Of a stretch of 50,033 bases of DNA, positions 22,123 to 30,626 are shown one piece after another (within the stretch, counting starts at the first letter, position 1; every line of letters begins with the position of its first letter). The notes beneath the pieces were generated by a model that was not told the DNA's origin, ran no database searches, and saw nothing but the letters and a program-made list of their open reading frames with translations. Both the position numbers and the translations under genes were made by a program. The DNA comes from a virus: IMG/VR virus record IMGVR_UViG_3300036861_000469, positions 1 to 50,033 of that record; one strand, given 5' to 3'.

Positions 22123-23499
22123 GTGCCTGCCGTCCTTGAATCCTGTGTCATGAAGGTCCGCGAGAAGGGTCACGACGAATCCAGCGCCTACGCAATCTGC
22201 CGAGACAGCCTGGGGCTGAAGGCGGACGACGACGGCGCCTCGCTGCAGATGACCGACGAGGAACTCGACAAGAAGATCAAGGACGTTCCCCCGTACGCCA
22301 AGCCCGATCCCGCCAAGCCTGCCGAGTCCCCGGTGAAGGAGGAGGCAGCAGCCGTCGAGGATCCAGCGAAGGCCGCGGCCATGCTGGAGCCGGCGCCGTC
22401 CTTCGTCAAGGACATCGTCGTCGCACGGGCCGGGAAGAACTTCGTCAACGGGAAGCAAGCGTTCGATCTCAAACCCTCCGAGATCGACGAGATCATCAAG
22501 AACTTCACCCTCCTCGGGAAGCAGGTCCCTCTGCTCCTGACCGAGGACCACATCTTCGGCGGACGCAAGAGTGCGATCCCTGCCGCAGGATGGGTCGAGA
22601 AGATGTACCGCGACGGAGGCGACTGGCACTGCGTGTGCAAGTTCGTCGGCGAAGCGGCAGTCCTTGTTTCCAACGATCAATTCCGAGGGGTGTCGATCGG
22701 GACCGTTATGGCCCGCGACGTCCACGGCCGCGAAGTCGGGGAGGCTATGGATCATCTCCTGATCACGAACGCCCCGTTCTTCAACAACCTGAACATCGCC
22801 GCATCTGAGTCCGCAACAAGCGCCGGCCGTGTTCGTTACATCTGCGCCACCGAAGCGCAGGAGAAGGAGCCAGCAATGGCCGATCCGGTCATCACTCCCG
22901 AGGCGATCGAGGCTGCCGTCAAGGCTGCCACCGAGTCCCGGGATGGGGACATCGTTCGCATGACGCGAGAGAACCTCGAACTCGTGGAAGAGAACGGTCG
23001 TCTCAAGTCCCAACTGAAGGACTACACCTCCCCCGCGGAGAAGAAGGAACTCGTCGAGAAGATCCTCGAACTCAAGGAGATCGCCTTCGTCGCGCAGGTG
23101 CGCTCGATCGTCCACCGTGGTCTGAGCGAGGGTCGCTTCGCTCCGGTCTGGTGCAAGGGGTACGACGGGAAGGACGCTCTCGACAACGCCGGGACCATGA
23201 GATGGTTCCGTGCGTCGAAGTTCTACAACGAGAACCTCCCCAATCCGGACCAGCAGGCCTTCCACTTCCTGCGGTTCGCGTCCGAGACCTATCCGGTGAT
23301 GTACCGGATGGGACAGATCCACTCGTCCGGTACGCCCCTGCCTGGCGTCGGCCGGATGTTCGCGATGTCCACCGAAGAGAAGCAGGCGCTGCGGGCAAAG
23401 GGTTTCGACCCTGCGCGGCTGGCTGCAATCAACCCCGATGACATGACCTACGAGGAGTGGCAGTCCCAGGTCGGCATCGCAGGGAAGGAGCAGAAGTAA
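22123..23499 (+). CDS. Mu I-type head maturation protease with C-terminal scaffold
   Basis: 458 residues from GTG 22123. The first 40 residues resemble the small domain preceding phage proteases (SCVMKVREKGHDESSAYAIC). The block QVPLLLTEDHIFGG ... AAGWVEKM ... GVSIGTVMARD fits the Mu I-protein protease group. From about 250 the protein is a charged helical scaffold (RMTRENLELVEENGRLKSQL). An internal start at 22876 yields scaffold alone, the I/Z arrangement of Mu. It directs capsid assembly and cleavage. Confidence 0.75.
   Translation: MPAVLESCVMKVREKGHDESSAYAICRDSLGLKADDDGASLQMTDEELDKKIKDVPPYAKPDPAKPAESPVKEEAAAVEDPAKAAAMLEPAPSFVKDIVVARAGKNFVNGKQAFDLKPSEIDEIIKNFTLLGKQVPLLLTEDHIFGGRKSAIPAAGWVEKMYRDGGDWHCVCKFVGEAAVLVSNDQFRGVSIGTVMARDVHGREVGEAMDHLLITNAPFFNNLNIAASESATSAGRVRYICATEAQEKEPAMADPVITPEAIEAAVKAATESRDGDIVRMTRENLELVEENGRLKSQLKDYTSPAEKKELVEKILELKEIAFVAQVRSIVHRGLSEGRFAPVWCKGYDGKDALDNAGTMRWFRASKFYNENLPNPDQQAFHFLRFASETYPVMYRMGQIHSSGTPLPGVGRMFAMSTEEKQALRAKGFDPARLAAINPDDMTYEEWQSQVGIAGKEQK
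22876..23499 (+). CDS. Nested scaffold protein (internal start)
   Basis: ATG 22876 in frame within the protease gene, preceded by a strong site (AGGAGAAGGAG) six bases upstream. It gives 207 residues beginning MADPVITPEAIEAAV, i.e. the scaffold without the protease, as in Mu gpZ. Supported by the ribosome site and by family precedent; not directly proven. Confidence 0.65.
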   Translation: MADPVITPEAIEAAVKAATESRDGDIVRMTRENLELVEENGRLKSQLKDYTSPAEKKELVEKILELKEIAFVAQVRSIVHRGLSEGRFAPVWCKGYDGKDALDNAGTMRWFRASKFYNENLPNPDQQAFHFLRFASETYPVMYRMGQIHSSGTPLPGVGRMFAMSTEEKQALRAKGFDPARLAAINPDDMTYEEWQSQVGIAGKEQK

Positions 23500-23502
23500 C
23501 CC

Positions 23503-23946
23503 ATGGCCGCTCTCACCAACAACGTCGAAGTCCGCTTCGATGCCAACCACCCTCCGACGCTGATCCAGATGACGTCGGCCGGGACACTCACCTTCTTCCG
23601 CGGCGGGCTCGTACATGCCGGCGCGGGTCTCGCGAAGGTCATCCCCGTGGCCACCGACCTTTTCGTCGGTGTCTGCTGGCAGAAGATCGTGGCGACGTCC
23701 GCGGACCTCGTCACCCTGGCCATCACCGGCAGGTTCAAGTTCGCCAACGCCAACTTCACCAACGCGAACTACGGTCTGGCATTCGCCCAGCCTGCAGCCG
23801 CGCTCACCGACAACCCGGCCGATCTCACCGTCTCGACGACCGGCTCAGCGGGTGCCGTCGGCACACTCGACCAGGTCACGCAGCCCACGGGAACCGTGGA
23901 AGGCTACCTGAACATCGAGCGTCGCTCGGCGCCTGAGAACCTGTAG
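23503..23946 (+). CDS. Capsid decoration/head-associated protein
   Basis: 147 residues, beta-rich, Ala/Thr-rich, between scaffold and major capsid genes, the usual place of a head decoration protein or DUF2190-type capsid cement. Begins NNVEVRFDANHPPTLIQ; a similar opening occurs in the gene at 35181 (SDVRFDWDATVPPSLAQ ... TFYRGALV). Confidence 0.6.
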   Translation: MAALTNNVEVRFDANHPPTLIQMTSAGTLTFFRGGLVHAGAGLAKVIPVATDLFVGVCWQKIVATSADLVTLAITGRFKFANANFTNANYGLAFAQPAAALTDNPADLTVSTTGSAGAVGTLDQVTQPTGTVEGYLNIERRSAPENL

Positions 23947-23975
23947 TCGTCCCACTCCAAAGGAGACACTGAAAC

Positions 23976-24908
23976 ATGGCCGGACTGATCAATCTCGAAA
24001 TGACGAAGCGGATCGTCATGGACTCGTTCTACTCCGAGATCGCTGCTGCTCAGAACGAGCGGCTGTATCCGCTGATCTCGGAGAACATCCCGCAGGAGGT
24101 CACCTCGGTGACCCGCCCCGGATTCGGTTCGGTGCCCAAGCCGACCCAGATCTCAGGGACCACGGCAGGTACGAACGCCGCGCAGGCACGCTCGATCAAG
24201 GACTACCAGTTCACGACCACGGTCGTGGAGTGGGACCTCACGATCGACTTCCCTCGCTCGACGGTCGAGGATCTCCCTGACGAGGCTGCTGCCAAGGCTC
24301 GCGATCTCGCGAACTCGGGCGCCGTCTTCTTCGACGAGCGTGCCGTCCAGCAACTGGACGGCTCCACCGTCGGCTACGACGGGAAGGCGCTCTACTCGAC
24401 GACCCACGACGAGTCGGGTTCCAACCAGGACAACACCGCAACCGGCACCGTCGCAACGCCGGCCGCATCCGACATCGAGGCTCGTATCGGTGCCGCGATC
24501 GTGAAACTGCGGAACTTCCGCGACGATCAGAACCGCCCGGTGAACGAGGGTACCACCCGGTACCTCCTGCTCGTCGGACCGGATCTGGAGAGGGTGGCGA
24601 ACATCGCCCTCAATCCCACGATGTCCCAGCAGGCAGTGGACTCCTCGGGCGTGACCGGGGTCTACCGCGGCCAGTTCGACATCCGCACCTCGGCCTACGT
24701 GCCCACGAAGAAGATGTACCTCTTCGCCACGAACCGGCTGAGGAAGGCACTGGGGTTCTACACCAAGACGGCCTGGTCCTTCACGAACAACATCGGGACC
24801 GCTTCCGATGAGTGGAACTTCGGCCGCACCGCGCTCTTCTCGGGGTACGCAAGGTTCGAACTCCTGCCCCGGGACTGGAAGGTCACCGTCCGCTGCGACT
24901 TCAACTAG
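23976..24908 (+). CDS. Major capsid protein, Mu gpT-like
   Basis: 310 residues with strong ribosome site (AAAGGAGACACT). Opening LINLEMTKRIVMDSFYSEIAAA, then a central LPDEAAAKARDLANSGA ... YDGKALYSTTH, matches Mu-type head subunits of the HK97 fold. A terminator directly downstream fits high expression of this gene. Forms the icosahedral shell. Confidence 0.85.
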   Translation: MAGLINLEMTKRIVMDSFYSEIAAAQNERLYPLISENIPQEVTSVTRPGFGSVPKPTQISGTTAGTNAAQARSIKDYQFTTTVVEWDLTIDFPRSTVEDLPDEAAAKARDLANSGAVFFDERAVQQLDGSTVGYDGKALYSTTHDESGSNQDNTATGTVATPAASDIEARIGAAIVKLRNFRDDQNRPVNEGTTRYLLLVGPDLERVANIALNPTMSQQAVDSSGVTGVYRGQFDIRTSAYVPTKKMYLFATNRLRKALGFYTKTAWSFTNNIGTASDEWNFGRTALFSGYARFELLPRDWKVTVRCDFN

Positions 24909-24942
24909 AGGTCGCGTAGGTCGGCAGTTCGTACTACGAACC

Positions 24943-25004
24943 CGCGGGGGTTGGGATTGGTTGGCCACCTCCTCCAACCGCCTGACCCCCGCGGATTCTT
25001 CTTC
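24943..25004 (+). terminator. Terminator after the major capsid gene
   Basis: CCGCGGGGGT (24943-24952) pairs with ACCCCCGCGG (24985-24994); an inner GGTTGG/CCAACC stem extends it. The 3' side runs into ATTCTTCTTCC, a T-rich tract. Confidence 0.75.
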
Positions 25005-25015
25005 CAGGGGTCCTG

Positions 25016-25486
25016 ATGGCTACGTCCTTCTGCGCGGTGTCCGACATCGCGCGCTACACTCAGACCGTCATCGACGGGTCGTCGAAGCCCACGTCGACCG
25101 AGACGCAGTCGTTTGCTGACGAGCGCGCAGCGGTCATCGTCGCGCTTTGCTTCCGGCTCGGTACCGCGGTCGACCCCAATACCTTCGACGTAGCGACGCC
25201 CCTGGGCCGGCTCCTGCGCGCTGCCAATGCCATCGGCGCCGCGCTGGACTGGATCGAGGCGAACACCCTGGCGCAGAGCCCCCAGGCGATCGAGCGCATC
25301 CCGCTGCTGCAGAAACTCTGGCAGCAGTACACCGGCCTGTGGGACGGGGTGAGCCCGCAGTGGATCCGCGGGGAGGGGTTCATCTCCCTGCTGATCAAGG
25401 GTAGCCTGGCGGTGACGCACATCACCTCCGGCGCGGAGAGCGAAGACGTCGACGTGCCTGGCATCACCTTCGACGAGAAACTGTAG
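25016..25486 (+). CDS. Head-tail connector-like protein
   Basis: 156 residues, mostly helical (AANAIGAALDWIEANTL), located right after the capsid gene where a gp6/neck-type adaptor is expected. Identity rests mainly on position. Stop TAG overlaps the next GTG (TAGTG). Confidence 0.55.
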   Translation: MATSFCAVSDIARYTQTVIDGSSKPTSTETQSFADERAAVIVALCFRLGTAVDPNTFDVATPLGRLLRAANAIGAALDWIEANTLAQSPQAIERIPLLQKLWQQYTGLWDGVSPQWIRGEGFISLLIKGSLAVTHITSGAESEDVDVPGITFDEKL

Positions 25487-25725
25487 TGTTCGCCTCCTTC
25501 ACTCCCGCGATGTGGTTGGCGCTCATCCTGTTCACGGTGAACGCCATCTTCATGGCTGGGGGATTCTGCTGGCTGGCGATGAACCACTTCCGTAGCATGG
25601 GGAAGCGCATGATCGGCCTGGAGTCTGAGATGAAGTTCGTCCGCCGGACTCTGGCCTGGCTGAAGGGTCGCGCGTCGGTCGGGCAGCCAGTGCCTGTGCC
25701 GGTGCCTGTGCGGAGGAAGCGCTAG
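25486..25725 (+). CDS. Single-span membrane protein, 79 aa
   Basis: GTG 25486. Membrane segment MWLALILFTVNAIFMAGGFCW at about 9-29, then a basic helical tail with PVPVPVPV near the end. A membrane protein inside a head-tail cluster is unusual; a holin-like or signalling role is possible. Overlaps both neighbours by one base. Confidence 0.6.
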   Translation: MFASFTPAMWLALILFTVNAIFMAGGFCWLAMNHFRSMGKRMIGLESEMKFVRRTLAWLKGRASVGQPVPVPVPVRRKR

Positions 25726-26240
25726 TGGCGACGCCGCGGATCCGCTACCGCAAGGGTCCGGCTCTGGAGCGCCTCCGTGAGATGAACAAGGCTTTCACCA
25801 TGACCGAGGCTGAGAAGGCCGGACCTGTCCTCGCCGTGCTGGCGACGCCGCACGTCGCGCAGGTCAAGCGCGCCTTCTCCTCGGAGGGTGCCACAACGGG
25901 ACAGGGTGCGTGGGCGCCCCTGAGCCCGAAGTACGCTGCTTGGAAGCGGAAGAAGGTGGGCGCTCTCGGGATGCTGATCTTCAGCGGGCAGTTCAAGACC
26001 GCTGCCACGACCCTGGGGCTGATTATCCGGGAGTACACCGCGCCGAACGTCTACGGTCTCGGCTTCGAGAACGAGAAGGGCGCCCGGCACGAGCGCGGAA
26101 CGGACCACATACCTCTGCGCACGGTGCTGCAGAAGACCCCGCAGGACCTGCACGAGATGTCGGTGGCGTACATGCGGTTCTGGATCGACCGCGCGAAGGC
26201 GATCATCCGCAATGGCGGACGACCGGCCACGAGGTCCTAG
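25725..26240 (+). CDS. Virion morphogenesis protein, Mu gpG-like
   Basis: 171 residues from GTG 25725. The segment with RAFSSEGATTGQGAW, PLSPKYAAWKRKK and a following LIFSGQFKT matches the phage virion morphogenesis family (Mu gpG, P2 gpS), which completes the head-tail joint. Good fit in position. Confidence 0.75.
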   Translation: MATPRIRYRKGPALERLREMNKAFTMTEAEKAGPVLAVLATPHVAQVKRAFSSEGATTGQGAWAPLSPKYAAWKRKKVGALGMLIFSGQFKTAATTLGLIIREYTAPNVYGLGFENEKGARHERGTDHIPLRTVLQKTPQDLHEMSVAYMRFWIDRAKAIIRNGGRPATRS

Positions 26241-26242
26241 CG

Positions 26243-26770
26243 ATGCCGCTGACGCTGATGGCCAGGCTACCGGCGAGGGTGATCCAGGTCCTCAAGGATT
26301 ACCTGCCGGCGGAACTCGACCTCGTCGACGCGAACGTCGGAGACGGCATCGTCACGCCGGACATCGATACCTCGCGTGGGTACTTCGAACTCGACAAGCG
26401 GGTGCTGGACGTGATCCCGTCGCTGTGTATCCACACGCTCTCGTCCGAGCCGGTGGAGGTCAAGCCGATCACCTTCGGGTCCCGGGCATACGCGATCCAC
26501 AACCTGGAGATCCTCGTCACGGTGTCGTCTCAACTCGGTGACGCGCTGCTGATGGAGAAACTCCTTCACCGCTACGCCGCGGCGATCATCCGTGTGCTGT
26601 GCATTCAGAAACTGAACCTTGAGACCGCTGCCGACCCGGTGCCGTTCGCCGAGATCGTCCAGTGGCTTGGGACGATTGATTACCGTCCGCTGCCTGAGCA
26701 GCAGGACGGGAAGATCGTTCGAACCGTATCCATCCCGATCGCTGTTCGGCTTCGGGAAGTGAGGAGTTAG
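26243..26770 (+). CDS. Probable tail terminator/neck protein
   Basis: 175 residues, ATG 26243. Mixed alpha/beta with LDLVDANVGDGIV and a C-terminal IVRTVSIPIAVRLREV strand. Between the gpG-like and tail-tube genes, where a tail terminator normally sits. No signature motif. Confidence 0.5.
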   Translation: MPLTLMARLPARVIQVLKDYLPAELDLVDANVGDGIVTPDIDTSRGYFELDKRVLDVIPSLCIHTLSSEPVEVKPITFGSRAYAIHNLEILVTVSSQLGDALLMEKLLHRYAAAIIRVLCIQKLNLETAADPVPFAEIVQWLGTIDYRPLPEQQDGKIVRTVSIPIAVRLREVRS

Positions 26771-26771
26771 C

Positions 26772-27734
26772 ATGCCCATCTTCGCCGACAAGTCCCAGGT
26801 GGCGATCAAACTCGAAGCCGTGCCCGGGACGGCCGAGACCCTGACCAACACCGAAGTCGTTCTGACTACGGACATCCCGACGTACGAAGCCACCCCGGAT
26901 GTCATCGAGCGCAACGCGACCTCTGCGTCCCACGACTCCCGCGGCGTGGTGATCGGCAAGCGGAGCGCGAAGATCTCGTTCAAGATGTGGATCCGTGGGC
27001 TGTCCGCGGCTTCGGGTGGCGGCAACCCGAACGACTTCGGCGCCGCACTCCGTGCATGCAGCGTGACCGTGGCATACTCCGGCACCACGCCGAACGAGAT
27101 CGCGACCTATACCCCGAACTCTTCGGCGCTGGATTACGCCACCATTGCGATCTACCGCGACGGGAAGCGGTACATGATCCACGGCGCCCAGGGGAACTGC
27201 GTCCTGACCTTCCGGACTGGAGCCCCGACCCTGGCGGAGTTCACCTTCACCGGGATCTACAACGCCCCGACGACCGCAGCGCTGCTGACTCCGACCTACT
27301 CCGCGATCGTGGAACCGCCGTTCCTGTCTGCGTCTCTGTCCATCCTGGGCTTCGGCACAGCGAAGATCGACTCGCTCACGCTGGACCTCGGGAACGAGGT
27401 TGTGATCCGGCCGTATCCGAACACGACCACAGGGATCTTCACCGCGCAGATCGTCTCGCGGAAGCCGAAGTTCACCATCGACCCCGAGGAGGAGGTCGTG
27501 GCGACGAAGGACTTCTGGGCAGAGTTCATCGCCGGGACGCTGGGGTCCATCACCACTGGGCTCTTCCCGTCCAACGGGACGAACTACAACCAGTTCACCT
27601 TCACCATGCCGAACGCACAGTACTCGGGACTCAAACTCGACGCCAGGGATGGCATCGCCATCGTCGGTATCGAGGGGATCCCCCGCGCGAACGCATCAGC
27701 CGGCGATGATTCATGGTCGCTGGTCTCAACCTAG
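26772..27734 (+). CDS. Tail tube (major tail) protein
   Basis: 320 residues, nearly all beta, opening ADKSQVAIKLEAVPGTAE, a frequent N-terminus of phage tail tube proteins. It precedes the tail assembly chaperone pair and the tape measure gene, the standard siphovirus order. Forms the tail tube by hexamer stacking. Confidence 0.7.
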   Translation: MPIFADKSQVAIKLEAVPGTAETLTNTEVVLTTDIPTYEATPDVIERNATSASHDSRGVVIGKRSAKISFKMWIRGLSAASGGGNPNDFGAALRACSVTVAYSGTTPNEIATYTPNSSALDYATIAIYRDGKRYMIHGAQGNCVLTFRTGAPTLAEFTFTGIYNAPTTAALLTPTYSAIVEPPFLSASLSILGFGTAKIDSLTLDLGNEVVIRPYPNTTTGIFTAQIVSRKPKFTIDPEEEVVATKDFWAEFIAGTLGSITTGLFPSNGTNYNQFTFTMPNAQYSGLKLDARDGIAIVGIEGIPRANASAGDDSWSLVST

Positions 27735-27755
27735 TACCCTCAAGGAGGCTCCACG

Positions 27756-28148
27756 ATGTTCAACCTCGACATGCTCGACCAGACCCGCGAGCACTGGTTC
27801 TCCCTCTCCGGACCCGCGCAGGGGGTCGAACTCCTCTGCCGCTACGCCTCGCCGGCCTATGGTGAGAAGTTCCGTCGGACGCTGCTCCAGAAGCAGATCC
27901 ACATCATGGTCGGGGACAAGACCATCCTCGCCACCGGCCGGGACGCGGACTACGTCCTGGAGTTCTGCCGGCATTACATCGCCGACTGGAAGGGTGTCAG
28001 CCGCGGCAGCGATGGGAAGGCGGAGCCGTACTCGCCCGAGGCATGCACCCGGCTGCTGCTCGCGCTGCGGTCGGCGTTCGAGTCCGTGGCGGGGTTCATC
28101 GCACAGGAGGAGATGTATTTCTCCTCGAACGGGAGCGGTCCGAAGTAA
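27756..28148 (+). CDS. Tail assembly chaperone, short product (G-like)
   Basis: 130 residues with good ribosome site (CAAGGAGGCTCC). It lies between tail tube and tape measure genes. The next frame (-1) stays open across its 3' end and encodes the C-terminal extension at 28121-28486, as in lambda G/GT. Confidence 0.65.
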   Translation: MFNLDMLDQTREHWFSLSGPAQGVELLCRYASPAYGEKFRRTLLQKQIHIMVGDKTILATGRDADYVLEFCRHYIADWKGVSRGSDGKAEPYSPEACTRLLLALRSAFESVAGFIAQEEMYFSSNGSGPK

Positions 28149-28486
28149 ACCTCCTGGAGATCGTCCCCTTCTGGCTCTCGGAAGGTGAGGTCGTCGCGGT
28201 TGAGATGCGACGCAGAGCCGAGGGGGCTCCCCCCAGGGACCTCGGAATGTACAGTGCATGGCGCTGTACTGCCCGGGAGGAGAACCTTGATCTCCTGCAG
28301 TTCTACGAGGACTACCATCTCTTCTCGCAGTTCACCGGGATGAGCGACGCGATCAGCCTGGACGGGATCCGCATCGCGCTGGACACCGAGGGAGTACCGA
28401 AGCAGTACTGGCCGCACATCATGAAGCGGACGCTCCGGCTTCACGGGATCGTCATGAGAGTCACGAAGAAGACGAAGGGTAAGTAG
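28121..28486 (+). CDS. Tail assembly chaperone, -1 frameshift extension (T-like)
   Basis: The open -1 frame has no good start before ATG 28204, yet its protein-like coding (EVNLLEIVPFWL...) begins around 28140. An internal AGGAGGAG (28105-28112) lies 7 bases before TAT-TTC; tRNA-Phe slipping from TTC to the overlapping TTT would join the frames at about 28121. No classical X-XXY-YYZ heptamer is present, so the exact site is inference. Product ends in a basic tail (VTKKTKGK). Confidence 0.5.
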   Translation, partial: LLERERSEVNLLEIVPFWLSEGEVVAVEMRRRAEGAPPRDLGMYSAWRCTAREENLDLLQFYEDYHLFSQFTGMSDAISLDGIRIALDTEGVPKQYWPHIMKRTLRLHGIVMRVTKKTKGK

Positions 28487-28488
28487 GT

Positions 28489-29808
28489 ATGGCTGAGAGA
28501 CTGGTCCTCGCACAACTTGTCATCGACGAAGCCGGCGTAGTCACCGGCCTTGCGAAGGTCGACGAGTCGCTGAAGAAGACCGGGCAGCAGTCCGACCAGA
28601 CCGGACAGAAGGTCACCAGGCTCGGTGGGTTCCTCGGCCAACTCGAAGGGAACCTCTTCTCGCTGCGGAAGATCGCCAACGCGGTCATGGGTGGGTTCAC
28701 CGTCGGGGCAGCGATCATCGGGATCAAGAACCTCATCACCGAGGTCGCGCAGGCTGACACCGGCTTCGCGCTGCTCCAGGCGACCGCGAAGGGGTTCTAC
28801 GAGTCCATCGTCGGGGACGGGACCAAGCACGTCACGATCTTCCACGACGTCATCGTCCGGCTCACCCAGGCAGTCACCATCCTCCAGATCGCGTTCGAGG
28901 AACTCTCCAACCCCCAGGGTCCCGTGGGGAAGGCTCTCCAACTCATGCTGAAGTTCTCCGTCGGCGGACTCGTCGTGCAGGGGATGAGTCTCATCGCGGA
29001 GCAGACGGAGAAGATCTTCGGGAAACTCTCCGAGCCCGGGGGACCGCTGGAACGCTTCGCGAAGCGCTTCGACGAGATCCAGGCGAAGGCGAAGGCTGTC
29101 GCGGAGACGGTCAAGGCGGTGAAGATTGCCGAGAAGACTGGACTCGAATCCGAGACGGTGCGTGGGAGCGAGTTCAACCCCTTCACGGCGAAGCGCCTCA
29201 CCGAGGGGGACGCAGCGAACACCATCACCGTCCTTCCGGATCCGCAGGTCATCTCGAACTTCCGCAACGCGATCCAGAGCGTCCTCGGGTCCCTGGAGAG
29301 CCTGCACGAGAGGCTCACCGGCGTCCAGTTCGCTGCCCAAGCCACCGCCGAAGCATTCATCCAGGCCGGCAGTGCGATCGGCGCAGCGCTCGCGGGCGAA
29401 GCGGTCAGCGGGGCGCAGGTACTCAAGAGCATCCTCTCCTCGATCGCGAAGCAGGCTGCGGTGGAGGGGCTGTTCGAACTCGCGAAGGGGTTCGCAAGCC
29501 TCTTCAGCCCCGGTGGCCAGGCCGCGGCTGCGTCGCACTTCAAGTCCTCGGCGCTGTTCTTCGCTACTGCTGCGCTTGCTGGTGGCGGAGCGCGTGCCAT
29601 CGGTGGTGGTGCCTCCGGGGCGCCTGGTGGAGGTCCGTCCGGATCCCGCGGCTTCGGGCAGGAGGTCGGTCAGCAGCCTCGCCAGGAGCGGAACGAACTC
29701 ACGGTGATCATCCAGGGGAACGTCATCGGCCAGGAGCAGTACGTACGCAAACTCGTCGTGGACGTACAGAACGCGATGCGTGCCGGTGCCGGCGGAGGGA
29801 GACTCTAG
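28489..29808 (+). CDS. Tape measure protein
   Basis: 439 residues: helical throughout with hydrophobic stretches (AVMGGFTVGAAIIGI, ALFFATAALAGGGA) and a Gly-rich region before the C-terminal strand IIQGNVIGQEQYVRKLV. Position after the chaperones confirms the role. At roughly 1.5 angstrom per residue the length predicts a tail near 65 nm, short for a siphovirus. Confidence 0.8.
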   Translation: MAERLVLAQLVIDEAGVVTGLAKVDESLKKTGQQSDQTGQKVTRLGGFLGQLEGNLFSLRKIANAVMGGFTVGAAIIGIKNLITEVAQADTGFALLQATAKGFYESIVGDGTKHVTIFHDVIVRLTQAVTILQIAFEELSNPQGPVGKALQLMLKFSVGGLVVQGMSLIAEQTEKIFGKLSEPGGPLERFAKRFDEIQAKAKAVAETVKAVKIAEKTGLESETVRGSEFNPFTAKRLTEGDAANTITVLPDPQVISNFRNAIQSVLGSLESLHERLTGVQFAAQATAEAFIQAGSAIGAALAGEAVSGAQVLKSILSSIAKQAAVEGLFELAKGFASLFSPGGQAAAASHFKSSALFFATAALAGGGARAIGGGASGAPGGGPSGSRGFGQEVGQQPRQERNELTVIIQGNVIGQEQYVRKLVVDVQNAMRAGAGGGRL

Positions 29809-30626
29809 TGGCCTTCCCGGTCATCTTCTGGCGGAACCTCCTGCAGAACACCGGCGCGGTGATCACCGCTTCGTCCGAGACCGATGGCTTCGCTGCGTCG
29901 AACCTCTCCAAGTCCCGTCCGTGGGCGCCGTGGAAGAGCGCGGTCCTCACCACAGGGATCACGATCGACATCGACCTCGGAGTCTCCGGGGACACCGCCG
30001 CGGACACCATCGCGCTGGTGAACACGAACCTCGCCTCCATGGCTGGAACCATCGAGGTCCGTGCGGACGCGTCCTTCCCACCGACCACGGTGAAGAAGGC
30101 TGCGTATACTCCCGCGAGCGACGAGGTCTCCATGGCGACGTTCACCGGCACCGCGGCGCTGCGGTACTGGCGCATCGTCCTGGGCGGGCCTGGCGGTGGG
30201 TCGTTCCCATCGCTGCCGTTCATCGGCGACCTGGCGATCGGGCTCCGCACGACCATGCCGGAGTATCTCGACGCCGGCCTGGATCCGTACATGACCCAGC
30301 GCGAGGCGATCTCCCAGCGCTCGAAGATCGGGCACTATCTCGGCTCGGTTCTACGTGGCAAGCAGCACCGCGAGGACCTGTCCTTCGGCGGACCCGCAGG
30401 GATCGTACGCACATTCTTCACGTCCGACCTCGACGCGTTCATCGACTACGCACAGAACCGCAAGCCGTTCTACTTCCAGATCGACTCCGACGACGCGAAG
30501 TTCCTCACCCCGATGTTCGTGAAACTCCCCGAGGGTGGGGAGGTCGCAAGGGTCCCGGTGTCGGGGACCTACACCCGCATCAAGATGACGCTCCCGGTTG
30601 AGGAAGCCTGGTCGGAGCGAGCCTAG
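29808..30626 (+). CDS. Distal tail/baseplate protein
   Basis: 272 residues from GTG 29808 (TAGTG overlap). Beta-rich, with an N-terminal sandwich-like section (FAASNLSKSRPWAPWKS) and a C-terminal half (RSKIGHYLGSVLRGKQHRED) that resembles phage distal-tail proteins. Located between tape measure and tail hub. Confidence 0.6.
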   Translation: MAFPVIFWRNLLQNTGAVITASSETDGFAASNLSKSRPWAPWKSAVLTTGITIDIDLGVSGDTAADTIALVNTNLASMAGTIEVRADASFPPTTVKKAAYTPASDEVSMATFTGTAALRYWRIVLGGPGGGSFPSLPFIGDLAIGLRTTMPEYLDAGLDPYMTQREAISQRSKIGHYLGSVLRGKQHREDLSFGGPAGIVRTFFTSDLDAFIDYAQNRKPFYFQIDSDDAKFLTPMFVKLPEGGEVARVPVSGTYTRIKMTLPVEEAWSERA

